Shown: in pieces, positions 32,727 through 41,453 of the stretch
Position numbering within the stretch: position 1 is the first letter of the stretch
Layout: each line of letters opens with the position of its first letter
From: VRUE01 sp963728365
GTDB taxonomy: Bacteria; Actinomycetota; Thermoleophilia; Solirubrobacterales; 70-9
Length of the DNA stretch: 64,000 nt
NCBI GenBank assembly: GCA_963728365.1
Contig: CAVSJI010000001.1
Span: forward strand, 558,001 to 622,000
Direction of reading: 5' to 3'
Translations under genes and position numbers: made by a program
Notes under the pieces: generated by a model
Databases searched by the model: none
The model's input: only the letters and a program-made list of their open reading frames with translations
What the model was told of the DNA's origin: nothing

Positions 32727-34041
32727 AGGCGCCTCGGTCGGCGTCTGGGGCGCCGGCCGGGAGATCCGCTCGTTCGCCGCGCAACTGCGCCGGCGGCTGC
32801 CGGGCGCGCGAATCGCGGCGATCGCCTTCGACGCGCCGCCGGCGCCGGGGGAGGCCGAGGCGATCGAGCCGGGCGCGCGGGTCGCCGTCGGCGGGGCGGC
32901 GCTCGCCGCGCTGAGCGAGTGCGAGGCGCTCGTCCGCTCTCCCGGGGTCTCGATCCACCGGCCGGAGCTGGTCGAGCTGCGTGCCCGAGGCGTCGCGGTC
33001 ACCACCGCGACCGGGCTCTGGCTGGCCGAGCAGGGCGGCGAGCGGGTCGTCGGCATCACCGGCACCAAGGGCAAGAGCACCACCGCGGCCCTCGCCCAGC
33101 AGCTGGCGCGAGCCGCCGGCCACGACACCGCGCTGGCCGGCAACATCGGCGTGCCGGCGCTCGACCTGCTCGACCGCGAGGCGCCTGAGCTGGTCTTTCT
33201 CGAGCTCTCCAGCTACCAGATCGCCGATCTCGGGCGGGGGCCCGAAACCGCGCTGATCACCAACCTCTACCGCGAGCACCTCGACTGGCATCGCACCGAG
33301 GAGGCCTACCGCGCGGAGAAGCTGCGCCTCTTCTCGCTGCCGGGCGTGCGCACGGCGGTCGTCAACGCGCGCATGCCGGAGCTGGTCGAGGCCGCGGCCG
33401 GGGTCGAAGACCTGGTGCTCTACGGCGATCCGGCCGGTTGGGACAGCGATGCCGAGGGCCTGCGCCGGGCCGGCGAGCTTCTCCTCGCGGCGGCGGAGCT
33501 GCCGCTGCCGGGCCCGCACAACGCGCTCAACCTCTGCGCGGCGCTGGCGGCGCTCGAGGCGGCCGGCATCGAACCCGCGCTGCCGCAGGGGCTGGACGGC
33601 TTCGCCTCGCTGCCTCACCGCCTGCAGCCCTGCGGCGAGCACCGCGGCGTCACCTGGGTGGACGACAGCATCTCGACCACCCCCGAGTCGACGATTGCCG
33701 CCCTGGAGGCCTTCCCGGGCCGCGACGTGGTCCTGCTTGCCGGCGGCCAGGACCGCGGACAGGACTACGAACAGCTCGGCGCGGCGCTGGCCGCGCGCGG
33801 CGCGGCGCTGGTCGGCATGCCGACCACTGGGGAGCGCGCTGTCGCCGCCGCCCGCCAGGCCGGAATCGGCTCCGACCGCGCCCAGCTGGCCGCCGACCTG
33901 AGTGCCGCGGTCGAGTTGGCGCGCCGCATCGCCAGCCCCGGCGGCGTCGTCCTGCTCTCCCCCGCTGCTCCCAGCTACGACCGCTTCCGCAACTTCGAAG
34001 AGCGCGGCGAGCGCTTCCGGGAGCTGGCCGCCGCGACCTAG
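32707..34041 (+). CDS. murD2: MurD-like ligase, UDP-MurNAc-L-Ala--L-Glu ligase (MurD2)
   Basis: Mur-ligase family, 444 residues from the GTG at 32707. Domain 1 starts ASVGVWGAGREIRSFA. Domain 2 has the P-loop VGITGTKGKSTTAALAQQL, the N-I-G motif, LELSSYQIADL and ITNLYREHLDWHRTEEAYRAEK with the carbamylated Lys. Domain 3 has WVDDSISTTPESTIAAL and LLAGGQDRGQDYEQLG, then LLSPAAPSYDRFRNFEERG. This is the MurD pattern, but coupling to murL means it should add L-Glu instead of D-Glu, as shown for Xanthomonas MurD2. The stop shares CTAG with the stop of the convergent STAND gene. Confidence 0.85.
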   Translation: MRFSDLEGASVGVWGAGREIRSFAAQLRRRLPGARIAAIAFDAPPAPGEAEAIEPGARVAVGGAALAALSECEALVRSPGVSIHRPELVELRARGVAVTTATGLWLAEQGGERVVGITGTKGKSTTAALAQQLARAAGHDTALAGNIGVPALDLLDREAPELVFLELSSYQIADLGRGPETALITNLYREHLDWHRTEEAYRAEKLRLFSLPGVRTAVVNARMPELVEAAAGVEDLVLYGDPAGWDSDAEGLRRAGELLLAAAELPLPGPHNALNLCAALAALEAAGIEPALPQGLDGFASLPHRLQPCGEHRGVTWVDDSISTTPESTIAALEAFPGRDVVLLAGGQDRGQDYEQLGAALAARGAALVGMPTTGERAVAAARQAGIGSDRAQLAADLSAAVELARRIASPGGVVLLSPAAPSYDRFRNFEERGERFRELAAAT

Positions 34042-37000
34042 GCGTCGCCCTCGAGAGCCCGCTCCAGGCGACGAAACGCGCGGATCGTCGAGCGGATCTC
34101 CTGCAGGTACTTGTGCGGCTCGAAGCCGTGCGCGAGTTGCGAATCGACCAGCCCCGGGATCACCCCGGCCACCTCGACCTCGACCTCATAGGGAAGGCCC
34201 AGGGTGCGCAATGCGTCGGCCTGCTGGAAGGGAACGTAGATGTCGGTGGTGACGATCAGGACGCGCTCGACCGCCCGGAAATCGACCCGCCTCTCGGCCA
34301 GCCAGGTGAGCGTGTCGGCGGTGTTCGCGCGCCGCTCCTCCGGTTCGCTGGAGGGGGCAGCGGCGACTTCCAGCACCGTCCCGTCCATCGCGTACTCGTG
34401 AACGCGCCAGCGGGCATGCGGGTTCTCGACGTCCTCCGGCCCGCTTTCGGCCGACGGCGCCTCGAGGTCGAAGGCCCTGCGGACGCCCCGATCCATCGCC
34501 TCGAACTCGTTGGCGGCCGATTCGCCGGCGACCGCCTCGAACAGCGCCCGCTCGCCCTCCGAGAGCTCCCGAAAGGCGCCGATCGCGACGATCCGGCCGA
34601 CCTCGAGCTTGCTCTCGGCGATCGCCTCCGCGGTGTAGGCCGGGCGCGAGATGCAGGCGCGGGCGAGTCCGCCGAGGATCAGGACGACGTCATAGCGACC
34701 GCGCGGCTCGACCCCACCCCCGGCCAGGCCGAGCGACGCCGCCGCGCGTTCGACCAGCTGCCGGGTCTCGAGTGGCAGCTCGGCGCCCTCGCCGGCGTCG
34801 CGCTCACCCGCGCGGGAGTCCCAGCGATCCGAGAACTCGTCGAGCCAACCCAGCAGCCCCCGCAGGTCGACGTCCTCGGGGGGCGGGTCGCCGAAAGCGC
34901 CGACGACCCGCCGTAGGGCATCCGACCGCGCCCACTCGTCGATTGCCTCGCGCGCGCCGTCACGGCCGCGGGGCAACGGCGGCACGCGCGGCGGAAGGAG
35001 GTCGCGCTGCTCCAGCTCGTCGATCGCCTCGGCGCCGACCTTGACCGCGTTCTCCCTCGACCTCTTCGGCGGCAACGTGGTGCGCGCGAGGGCGATCTTC
35101 GCCAGCAGGGCCGCGCTCTTCGCGGCCTCGTTCAGATCGGCTGAGCCGTCAAGCAGCTCGCGCTGCTTCAGGGCTTCGCCGGCCTTGGCGGTTGCCTCGC
35201 GCAACAGCGTGGTGCGCCGCAGGTCGTCGCCGGGCAGCAGCATCGCCCGGTAGTAGGCGACGATCGCGATGCCGTGGATGCAGGCCGCGATGTGGGGGTG
35301 CACCATGCGGTCGTAGATCTCGTTCCGCCAGGCCGCGACTTCCCTGTAGATGCGTTCGGCGACCGCGAGGTGCTCGGCGGCCCGCGCCGGAGAGGCCTTG
35401 GCCTTGGGGATCCGCACCCCGGCGAGGTTGTACCGGCTGCGCGCCTTTTCGGCCGGGAGAACCTCGTCGTCGGGAAGCTCCTGCCGGCGGCGGTCGGCCT
35501 CTTCGAGGATCTCCTGGGCTTCGTCCAGGACCTTGTTGCGAGGCTCGCCCGGGTCGGAGAAATTCGCCAGCGGCCTCATCAACAGCCCCTCCATTGCCAG
35601 GGCGCGGTAGGCGGGGCCGTTGGCTCTTGCGGCCAGCTTCAGCTCGTGCGCCTGCCGCGCCCACCCGATCGCCTTTTCGAGCAGCTCTGGCTCGTCCTTG
35701 TGGTGCTGGTTGACCGTCCGCGCGCGCCCGAGCAGGCAATCGGCGCGCAGCCCGGGGTCATCGGGCAGATGGCGTTCGGCCCGCTCGAAGGTCTGCCCGG
35801 AGCTCTCCGTGTGACCGTGCAGCTCGAGCAGCACGCCGGCGCCGTGCAGGCAGAGACCGAGCTCGCGCTCGGGAGCGGCGGCCGCCTCGTCGATCGCGGT
35901 CAGGCGGCCGTCGAGCCTGGAAACGGTCGCCAGATCGCCGCGTTCGTCGAGCACCGCGAGGGCGCCGGGCTCGGCGGTCAGACGTCGCGCAACCCGATCG
36001 CAGAGGGCGGGGTCGCTCGCTTCCAGGTCGGTGCGGATCGCTTCGCCGAAGAGCCGGTGCAGCCGCACCGTGCAGGCATTGCGGTCGCGCGCCAGCAGGC
36101 CTGCGCCAACCAGCCGGTCGAGCGCCGGCTCGACGTCGGCGACGAGCCGGCGCAGCACCTCGACGGGCTGACCGCTGGCCGGCAGGAACCCCGCAAAGGC
36201 CGCCGCGTCCCTGGCCGTCTCGTCGAACGTCTCAACGCCCTGCAGCAGCGCCCAGAAGGCGGCCGGCCCCGCCAGCTCGGGGCGAACCGCGGGCAGCGGC
36301 GAGGGAAGCCGGCGGCCGTCCCAGCTCGTGTCGCGGGCGAGGCGCTCGAACGCCTCGAGCAGCAGCGGCCGTCCGTCGATCAGCTCGGCGATCTTCCCCT
36401 CGCCGAATCCCCCGAGATCGGCCGGTCCGACCTTGGCGAGGAAATGCGGGGTGAAGCCCGCGATATCCACCCATTGGCGGTTGATGGACGTCACCAGGAT
36501 CGTCTGGCCCGGCTTCGGGCTCGGCAGCATGCCGCGCAGCGACGCGGGGTCGCCGTCGGCGTTGTCGAGCACCACCAGCCAGGGCTGGCTCGTCGTGCTC
36601 AGGTACGCCTTGGCGGTTTCCCACATGGATTTCCGTTCCACCGGGTCGTCAAGCGATTCGTGCTCGGAGCGCGGTTTCTCGGCGAACATCGCCTCCGCCA
36701 GGCTGCCGGCGAGCGCGGCCCTGTCGGAGGCGTCGAGGAACCAGGCGGCGCCGTCCTCGGCGCGTTCGGCGAGGTGGCGGGCGATCGTGCTCTTTCCCCG
36801 GCCGCCCTCGCCGATCAGCGCCTGCATCCCGTCACGGCCGGTCAGCTCCTCGATCATCTTCGCGTGAGCCACGAAGGGCTTGAGCCGGGTGCCGCCGCTT
36901 GGCACTCGCAGGCGGATGCTGGGCCGGAAGGACTCGGGATGCGACCGCTCTCGGAAGCTCCCCCGGGGATCCCCGGGGGGGAGCGCCTGCAGGTAGGGGA

Positions 37001-37667
37001 CGTCGACGAGGTGGATCGCCTCATCTGGCCGCCATCGGTCGTGCGCCTTGGCGCACGCCGCCTGGAAGCCGCCCCCGCCGGTGAGCTCCACCGGGTCCAG
37101 GGCCTCGAGATCGCGTCGCTCGAGGGCCGCGCTGAGCGCGGCGCCGCTGCCTTCGAGGACCCCGGGGTCCTCGCCAGCCTCGGCGAAGCCTTCGAGCTCG
37201 AAGACCGCGGAGCGCGCTCCCTCCTCATGCAGGCGCCCGAGGGTGAGGAGGACCAGAGCGTGCCGCTCGCCCAGCGCGAGCATGGCGCCGGCGCTTGACG
37301 CCAGGCACATCCCCGCGTAGAGCAGGGTCAGGTCGAGGCAGTTGGCGAATCGCTCCCTGAGGATCCACCACGGGTGGCGAACCTGCTGCACGCCTTCGGC
37401 CGAGGCCCAGGGCTGGTTGTCGAACCTGATCCCCTGCTCGCGGAGCAATTCGAAGAGGCGCCCGGCTCGGACCCGGTCACGCGCGTCGGCAGCCAGGTCG
37501 TGCTGCTCGTCGAGCGTCAGGCGGGCCTTCAGGTCGGGGTCGCCGGTGATCGCTCCCGGCGTGACATAGCGGGCGAGCGGCGCGTAGCCGGCCGCGAACT
37601 CCCAGACGGGCCACAGCTGGCCCTCGGGCTCGGGAACCCCCGTCCCTCCCTCGCCCTCGGGGCGCAT
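34038..37667 (-). CDS. STAND NTPase with transglutaminase-like N-terminus and DUF218-like C-terminus
   Basis: 1209 residues. About 20-150: transglutaminase-like fold with ERFANCLDLTLLYAGMCL (C110) and LGERHALVLL (H136). About 260-550: NB-ARC/NACHT-type STAND module with Walker A GEGGRGKST (286-294), Walker B WLVVLDNADG (363-372), sensor-like ILVTSINRQW (390-399) and a winged-helix part with RLHRLFGEAI. About 580-900: helical TPR-like repeats. About 990-1205: a Rossmann-like domain with YDVVLILGG, RRANTADTLTWL (1112-1123) and RVLIVTTDIYVPFQQADAL (1135-1153), which reads like a DUF218/YdcF domain. No membrane segment. I infer a signal-gated switch with TPRs as sensor and one of the end domains as effector. 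Its start is coupled to the small gene upstream. Confidence 0.8.
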   Translation of the reverse strand: MRPEGEGGTGVPEPEGQLWPVWEFAAGYAPLARYVTPGAITGDPDLKARLTLDEQHDLAADARDRVRAGRLFELLREQGIRFDNQPWASAEGVQQVRHPWWILRERFANCLDLTLLYAGMCLASSAGAMLALGERHALVLLTLGRLHEEGARSAVFELEGFAEAGEDPGVLEGSGAALSAALERRDLEALDPVELTGGGGFQAACAKAHDRWRPDEAIHLVDVPYLQALPPGDPRGSFRERSHPESFRPSIRLRVPSGGTRLKPFVAHAKMIEELTGRDGMQALIGEGGRGKSTIARHLAERAEDGAAWFLDASDRAALAGSLAEAMFAEKPRSEHESLDDPVERKSMWETAKAYLSTTSQPWLVVLDNADGDPASLRGMLPSPKPGQTILVTSINRQWVDIAGFTPHFLAKVGPADLGGFGEGKIAELIDGRPLLLEAFERLARDTSWDGRRLPSPLPAVRPELAGPAAFWALLQGVETFDETARDAAAFAGFLPASGQPVEVLRRLVADVEPALDRLVGAGLLARDRNACTVRLHRLFGEAIRTDLEASDPALCDRVARRLTAEPGALAVLDERGDLATVSRLDGRLTAIDEAAAAPERELGLCLHGAGVLLELHGHTESSGQTFERAERHLPDDPGLRADCLLGRARTVNQHHKDEPELLEKAIGWARQAHELKLAARANGPAYRALAMEGLLMRPLANFSDPGEPRNKVLDEAQEILEEADRRRQELPDDEVLPAEKARSRYNLAGVRIPKAKASPARAAEHLAVAERIYREVAAWRNEIYDRMVHPHIAACIHGIAIVAYYRAMLLPGDDLRRTTLLREATAKAGEALKQRELLDGSADLNEAAKSAALLAKIALARTTLPPKRSRENAVKVGAEAIDELEQRDLLPPRVPPLPRGRDGAREAIDEWARSDALRRVVGAFGDPPPEDVDLRGLLGWLDEFSDRWDSRAGERDAGEGAELPLETRQLVERAAASLGLAGGGVEPRGRYDVVLILGGLARACISRPAYTAEAIAESKLEVGRIVAIGAFRELSEGERALFEAVAGESAANEFEAMDRGVRRAFDLEAPSAESGPEDVENPHARWRVHEYAMDGTVLEVAAAPSSEPEERRANTADTLTWLAERRVDFRAVERVLIVTTDIYVPFQQADALRTLGLPYEVEVEVAGVIPGLVDSQLAHGFEPHKYLQEIRSTIRAFRRLERALEGDA

Positions 37668-37852
37668 CAGTTCCGGGACGAGCGGCCTCCGCGACCGCCC
37701 CTCTGGTCGGGGCGCTCACCCTGCTCTGGCCACTCCGCCTGCTGGTTGACCTCGGGCCGCCCCGGGGGGCTTTCGTAGCCGCGCTTCGGCGCTCGCTTCT
37801 TGGCCGGCTTGCCGCTCGCCGGTCGCTTCGGCTTGCTGCTCTTCTCACTCAT
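37667..37852 (-). CDS. 61-residue basic disordered protein
   Basis: MSEKSSKPKRPASGKPAKKR begins a Lys/Arg/Pro/Gly-rich product without predicted secondary structure, ending RGGRGGRSSRN. It overlaps the upstream membrane-protein gene by 8 nt and shares one base of its stop with the STAND start (TGATG), so both junctions are translationally coupled. Such coupling makes a real gene likely despite low complexity. It might bind nucleic acid or act as a ligand or linker for the NTPase. I recognise no family. Confidence 0.6.
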   Translation of the reverse strand: MSEKSSKPKRPASGKPAKKRAPKRGYESPPGRPEVNQQAEWPEQGERPDQRGGRGGRSSRN

Positions 37853-38498
37853 GTGCGTCCTCCTTGATCGCGACCGCCGCCTTGCCCCTCACCACGTTCA
37901 CCGCGGACTCGGCGCCGCTCTCGCCGGCGAGGTCGTAGTAGTTCGTCACCGTCCAGCCAAGCGCTCTCCTGCGCTTGGCCGCATTGGCGACGTAGACGTA
38001 GACGAAAACCGTTTCGAGGCTCGCCGGAACGACGAAATCGCAGCCGAACTCGTCGTTCTCGCCGGGCTCGAGCTCGGGCTCGGGTTCCGGATCGGGCTCG
38101 TCGGACGCTTCACCCCAACGGAGCCTGCCCCTGCCGTTCTTCAGCTCGCCCCAGTCCGCTCGGGACGTGCCGTCAACCACAAGCGTGCCCTGGCTCAACG
38201 CGCTTCGCGCATCCGGCAGCAGCGGCCGCACCTGCTGAACGTCGATCCGGATCCGGGTCAGCTTCATCAGCCCCCGGCCGGCGTTGTGAACCTTGACCTT
38301 GGCGTGCAACAGCGTCTCGTCCGCGTCGAGGCGGCGGTGGGAGAGGATCAGCTCGAGGTTGGCCTTCGGCCACAGCGTTCGTTCGCGAAAGAAGGCCCAG
38401 TAGGCGGCAATCGCCGCGACGATCGCGAGCGCCATCGTGACGACGTTCGACGCCACGTCGCTGGCCGTCTTCAGCGCATCGAGGTCCCCCACCGGCAT
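37845..38498 (-). CDS. Membrane-anchored beta-rich protein, first gene of the STAND cassette
   Basis: 217 residues. One membrane segment at about 19-38 (VVTMALAIVAAIAAYWAFF), then a soluble domain with alternating hydrophobic strands: ANLELILSHRRLDADETLLH, AKVKVHNAGRGLMKLTRIRI, and later ETVFVYVYVANAAKR. An acidic Glu/Pro run, EPDPEPEPELEPGEN, interrupts it (about residues 130-145). The VKVHNAGRGLMKL strand is typical of Ig-like or beta-sandwich domains. A short N-terminus and no cleavage site suggest a signal anchor with the domain probably on the cytoplasmic side, but topology is not certain. It starts the three-gene coupled cassette. No known family. Confidence 0.65.
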   Translation of the reverse strand: MPVGDLDALKTASDVASNVVTMALAIVAAIAAYWAFFRERTLWPKANLELILSHRRLDADETLLHAKVKVHNAGRGLMKLTRIRIDVQQVRPLLPDARSALSQGTLVVDGTSRADWGELKNGRGRLRWGEASDEPDPEPEPELEPGENDEFGCDFVVPASLETVFVYVYVANAAKRRRALGWTVTNYYDLAGESGAESAVNVVRGKAAVAIKEDAHE

Positions 38499-38549
38499 CG
38501 GCCGCGATGCTACATAGTTCCGGATCGATCCAGCGCTACAACGCGGTTC

Positions 38550-39359
38550 TCAATCGCACAGCCGAGCGATCGTGACGAAGCGGCCGGTGTGCGGGCCCTC
38601 GTGGCGGTGGGAGTAGAACTCGTCGAGGCGCTCGTCGCTGGCGATCTCGCTCACCTCGATGCGGGTCGCTGGCACGCCGGACTCTTCGAGGTCGATGCGG
38701 TTCGCCGCCCAGAGGTCGAAGCGGGCCTTGCCACCCGGGACCGGGGCGAGCAGCTCGGGGGCGCGCGTGCCGAAGCCCTCTTCGGCGCGCTCGATCACCT
38801 CGGCGCCGACCTCGTAGCCGGCCGGTCCGATCGAGGGGCCGATCGCCGCCACCAGCGAGGCCGGCTCCGAGCCGAAGCGCTCGCACATCGTCTCCACGGT
38901 GCGCGAGGAGATGCGGGCCACGGTGCCGCCCCAACCGGCGTGCGCCAGACCCAGAGCCCGCAGCCGCGGATCGAAGATCACAACCGGAACGCAGTCGGCG
39001 AGCGTCACGCAGAGCGCCAGCCCGGGCGAGTCGGTGACCAGCGCGTCCGCGTCCTGGACGATCGTCTCCTCCTCGGTCGAGCCGCGCCCGGCGTCGGCCG
39101 CGCCGACCACCGCGACCCCGTCGGCGTGGATCTGCCTGCACCAGACCGAACGCTCGAGCTCCATCCCGAATGCGCGAAAGAGAATCCCGCGGTTCTCGAC
39201 CACCTTCGCCGGATCGTCCTCGACCCGCAGTCCCAGGTTGAGCGTGTCGTAGGGCGGCGCGCTGACCCCGCCCCGGCGAGTCGAGACAAGCGCCTCGACC
39301 CCGTCGGGCAGCGATTCGAACCTGTAGACGGGAACCCCCTGGCGCTGCTCGAGGCGCAT
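38550..39359 (-). CDS. pgeF: PgeF/YfiH-type purine nucleoside phosphorylase (former laccase domain)
   Basis: The 269 residues match the YlmD/YfiH family, cytosolic zinc proteins with adenosine deaminase and purine nucleoside phosphorylase activity and linked to correcting peptidoglycan errors. Signatures: STRRGGVSAPPYDTLNLG, CRQIHADGVAVV (His), DALVTDSPGLALCVTLADCVPVV (Cys), LGLAHAGWGGTVAR (His) and IGPSIGPAGYEV. The usual location is near ftsZ/sepF; here it lies next to the STAND cassette and 85 bp downstream of the helicase gene. The start is the ATG at 39359. Confidence 0.9.
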   Translation of the reverse strand: MRLEQRQGVPVYRFESLPDGVEALVSTRRGGVSAPPYDTLNLGLRVEDDPAKVVENRGILFRAFGMELERSVWCRQIHADGVAVVGAADAGRGSTEEETIVQDADALVTDSPGLALCVTLADCVPVVIFDPRLRALGLAHAGWGGTVARISSRTVETMCERFGSEPASLVAAIGPSIGPAGYEVGAEVIERAEEGFGTRAPELLAPVPGGKARFDLWAANRIDLEESGVPATRIEVSEIASDERLDEFYSHRHEGPHTGRFVTIARLCD

Positions 39360-39444
39360 GCCCTCACTCTATGCAGCCGGTCGCCCGCAGATGGTGGATG
39401 AATTCGAGCTGCCGTTTCCCCTGCGCCGGTTGAGCGTGGGCGCG

Positions 39445-41166
39445 TCACCGTGACAGCTCGCGGCGCAGCATCGCGTTGCCGCGCTCCAGCTGGTCGATCG
39501 TGGCGCTGGAGACCGAGCGGGCTCGGGTGGCGCGGTTGACGCGAGCCTGGATCTCGCGGTGCGACTTGCTGGTGCGGCGGGAGACGTCGGCAACCAGGCG
39601 TCGGCGCTCGGCGCGCAGCCGCTCGCGGATCGCGTAGGCCGACTCCCGCTCGGGCTCGGGGCGCTCCGGCGCAGCTTCAGGATTGACCGGAACCGGCGCT
39701 TTCCGCGCCTTCGGCTTGGGGTCGTCGGTCGGGAAGAGCTGCAGGGCCGTGCCGCTCATGATCGCCTCGTCGAGCTCGGCATCGCCTGAGCTGAGCGCGG
39801 CAAAGCCCCCGCCAGACTCGCCCTGCTCGGGGCCGGCGTCCTCCGTCTCCTCGCCCTCTTCCTCCTCGGCTTCGGCCGAGAGATCGAGGGCGTGGCGCCG
39901 CTCCAGCTCGATCTCGTGGGCGAGCGCCTTGAGCCGCGAGTCGGCCGGCATCAGCAGGTAGCTCATCTGGCGGCGCGGCCCGCCCGGGATGGCGCGGATG
40001 AAGCGACCGACCACCTGGCGGAAGAAGAGCTCGGTGCGGGCCGCGGTGGCGTAGACGCCGACCCGCAGCCGGGGAATGTCGACGCCCTCGGAGACCATCA
40101 GAACCGAGACCAGCCAGCGCCGCTCGGAGAAGGCGAAATCGACGATCCGCCGGCTGGCGTCGGGCTCGTCGCTCATCACCAGCTCGGGCTGCTCCCCGGA
40201 GACCGATCCGAGCCGCGCCGCGATCGCCCGCGCGTGATCCTGATCGGAGGCGATCACCAAGCCGCCCGCGTCGGGGTGCCCTTCGGCGCGCACCTCGCTC
40301 AGCCTGGCATCGGCGTCGCGCAACACCTCCCCCATCCAGTCGCCTTCCGGGCTGAGCGCCGTCCGCAGCCGCCGGGCCGCCTCCGCCGCGGGCAGGGCGA
40401 GGTCGAAGTCGGCGCTGCGGAGCCGTCCGTCGGAGACCCACTCCATCTCGCCGTCGTAGGGCAGAAAGGCGATCGGACGGCACACGCGGTCGACCAGCGC
40501 CTGCGGGTAGCCGTAGGCGTAGTCGGCCCTGCTGAGACCGTCCTCGTCGTAGGTGACCCAGGGAATCGCCGAGTTGTCGGAGCGGAAGGGCGTGCCGGAG
40601 AGCAGCAGCCGGAAGCTGGCGCCCTCGAAGGCCCGGCGGGTTTGCACGCCCCAGGCGGCCTGATCGCCCATGTGGTGCGGCTCGTCGGCGAGCAGCAGGG
40701 TCGGCCGGCGGCCGGCGGCTCGCCGGTGCGCATCCGGCCCGGCCGCGATCGTCTGGTAGGTGACGGCGACGCCGTGGAAGTCGGCCGACTCAGGCCCGTC
40801 CGAGTTCGGCCTGTTCGGCTCGAGGTCGATCCCGTAGCGGGCCGCGTCGGCGGCCCACTGGCGGCAGATGTGGGTGGTCGGGCCGGCGACGACTACCCGG
40901 GAGACGAACCCGGCGCTCAGCATCCGGTGGGCGATGTGCAGGCCGAAGGTGGTCTTGCCGGCCGCCGGTGTGGCCGAGGCCAGGAAGCTCGTGCCCGAGT
41001 GCGCCCGCACGGCCTCGGTCGCCTCCTCCTGCCACGAGCGGAGGGGCCGGGCATCGGGCCAGTCCGGAAGCGACCGGGCGCGCGCCGCGCCGCCGATCGA
41101 ATGCTGAGAGGCGTCGTACAAAGGGCGGGCAACAATAGGGCCGCCCGCCGTCGGAGGATGGCCCAC
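39445..41166 (-). CDS. SF2 (SSL2-like) DNA/RNA helicase
   Basis: 573 residues with two RecA-like domains. Motif Q-like RSWQEEATEAVRAH; motif I ATPAAGKTTFGLHIA, a variant of GxGKT; motif Ia VVAGPTTHICRQW; motif II LLADEPHHMGD (DExH type); motif III LLLSGTPFRSD; motif IV GLVIASDQDHARAIA; motif V VSEGVDIPRLRVGVY; motif VI FRQVVGRFIRAIPG. A Glu-rich linker and a helical, Arg-rich C-terminus follow (from about 460). The family resembles type III restriction and XPB-like helicases, but no nuclease or methylase is adjacent. Role unknown; DNA repair or RNA metabolism are both open. It diverges from the SDR gene. Confidence 0.82.
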   Translation of the reverse strand: MGHPPTAGGPIVARPLYDASQHSIGGAARARSLPDWPDARPLRSWQEEATEAVRAHSGTSFLASATPAAGKTTFGLHIAHRMLSAGFVSRVVVAGPTTHICRQWAADAARYGIDLEPNRPNSDGPESADFHGVAVTYQTIAAGPDAHRRAAGRRPTLLLADEPHHMGDQAAWGVQTRRAFEGASFRLLLSGTPFRSDNSAIPWVTYDEDGLSRADYAYGYPQALVDRVCRPIAFLPYDGEMEWVSDGRLRSADFDLALPAAEAARRLRTALSPEGDWMGEVLRDADARLSEVRAEGHPDAGGLVIASDQDHARAIAARLGSVSGEQPELVMSDEPDASRRIVDFAFSERRWLVSVLMVSEGVDIPRLRVGVYATAARTELFFRQVVGRFIRAIPGGPRRQMSYLLMPADSRLKALAHEIELERRHALDLSAEAEEEEGEETEDAGPEQGESGGGFAALSSGDAELDEAIMSGTALQLFPTDDPKPKARKAPVPVNPEAAPERPEPERESAYAIRERLRAERRRLVADVSRRTSKSHREIQARVNRATRARSVSSATIDQLERGNAMLRRELSR

Positions 41167-41453
41167 CCGTCCGGCCGCGCTCTGAGGACCGATCGGGTCC
41201 GCGTGTCACGGCTGAAGAAGCGGCCGGATTTCCGAAAACGTGAGGTCATCGGCGAAATCGGGCTCCGCCAGATCCGTTTTCGCCCCGCCGGCGGCGGGTA
41301 GTGAGAGCTCAGCGCGCGCCGGCCCGGAGCCCGGCGGCTTTTCACCGGACCCGGTTCCGGTTCCCGCTTGGGTGAGACGACCAACCGCGCCAGCGGAGAG
41401 GCGTCCGGGCCGGCGGCGCCGTTTGCGGTGCGGCCCCGCGGGTAGCCGGAGGC

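Noticed and set aside
39445..41166. SF2 helicase as a restriction or defence gene
   Set aside because: No nuclease, methylase or other defence component is next to it; neighbours are pgeF and an SDR.
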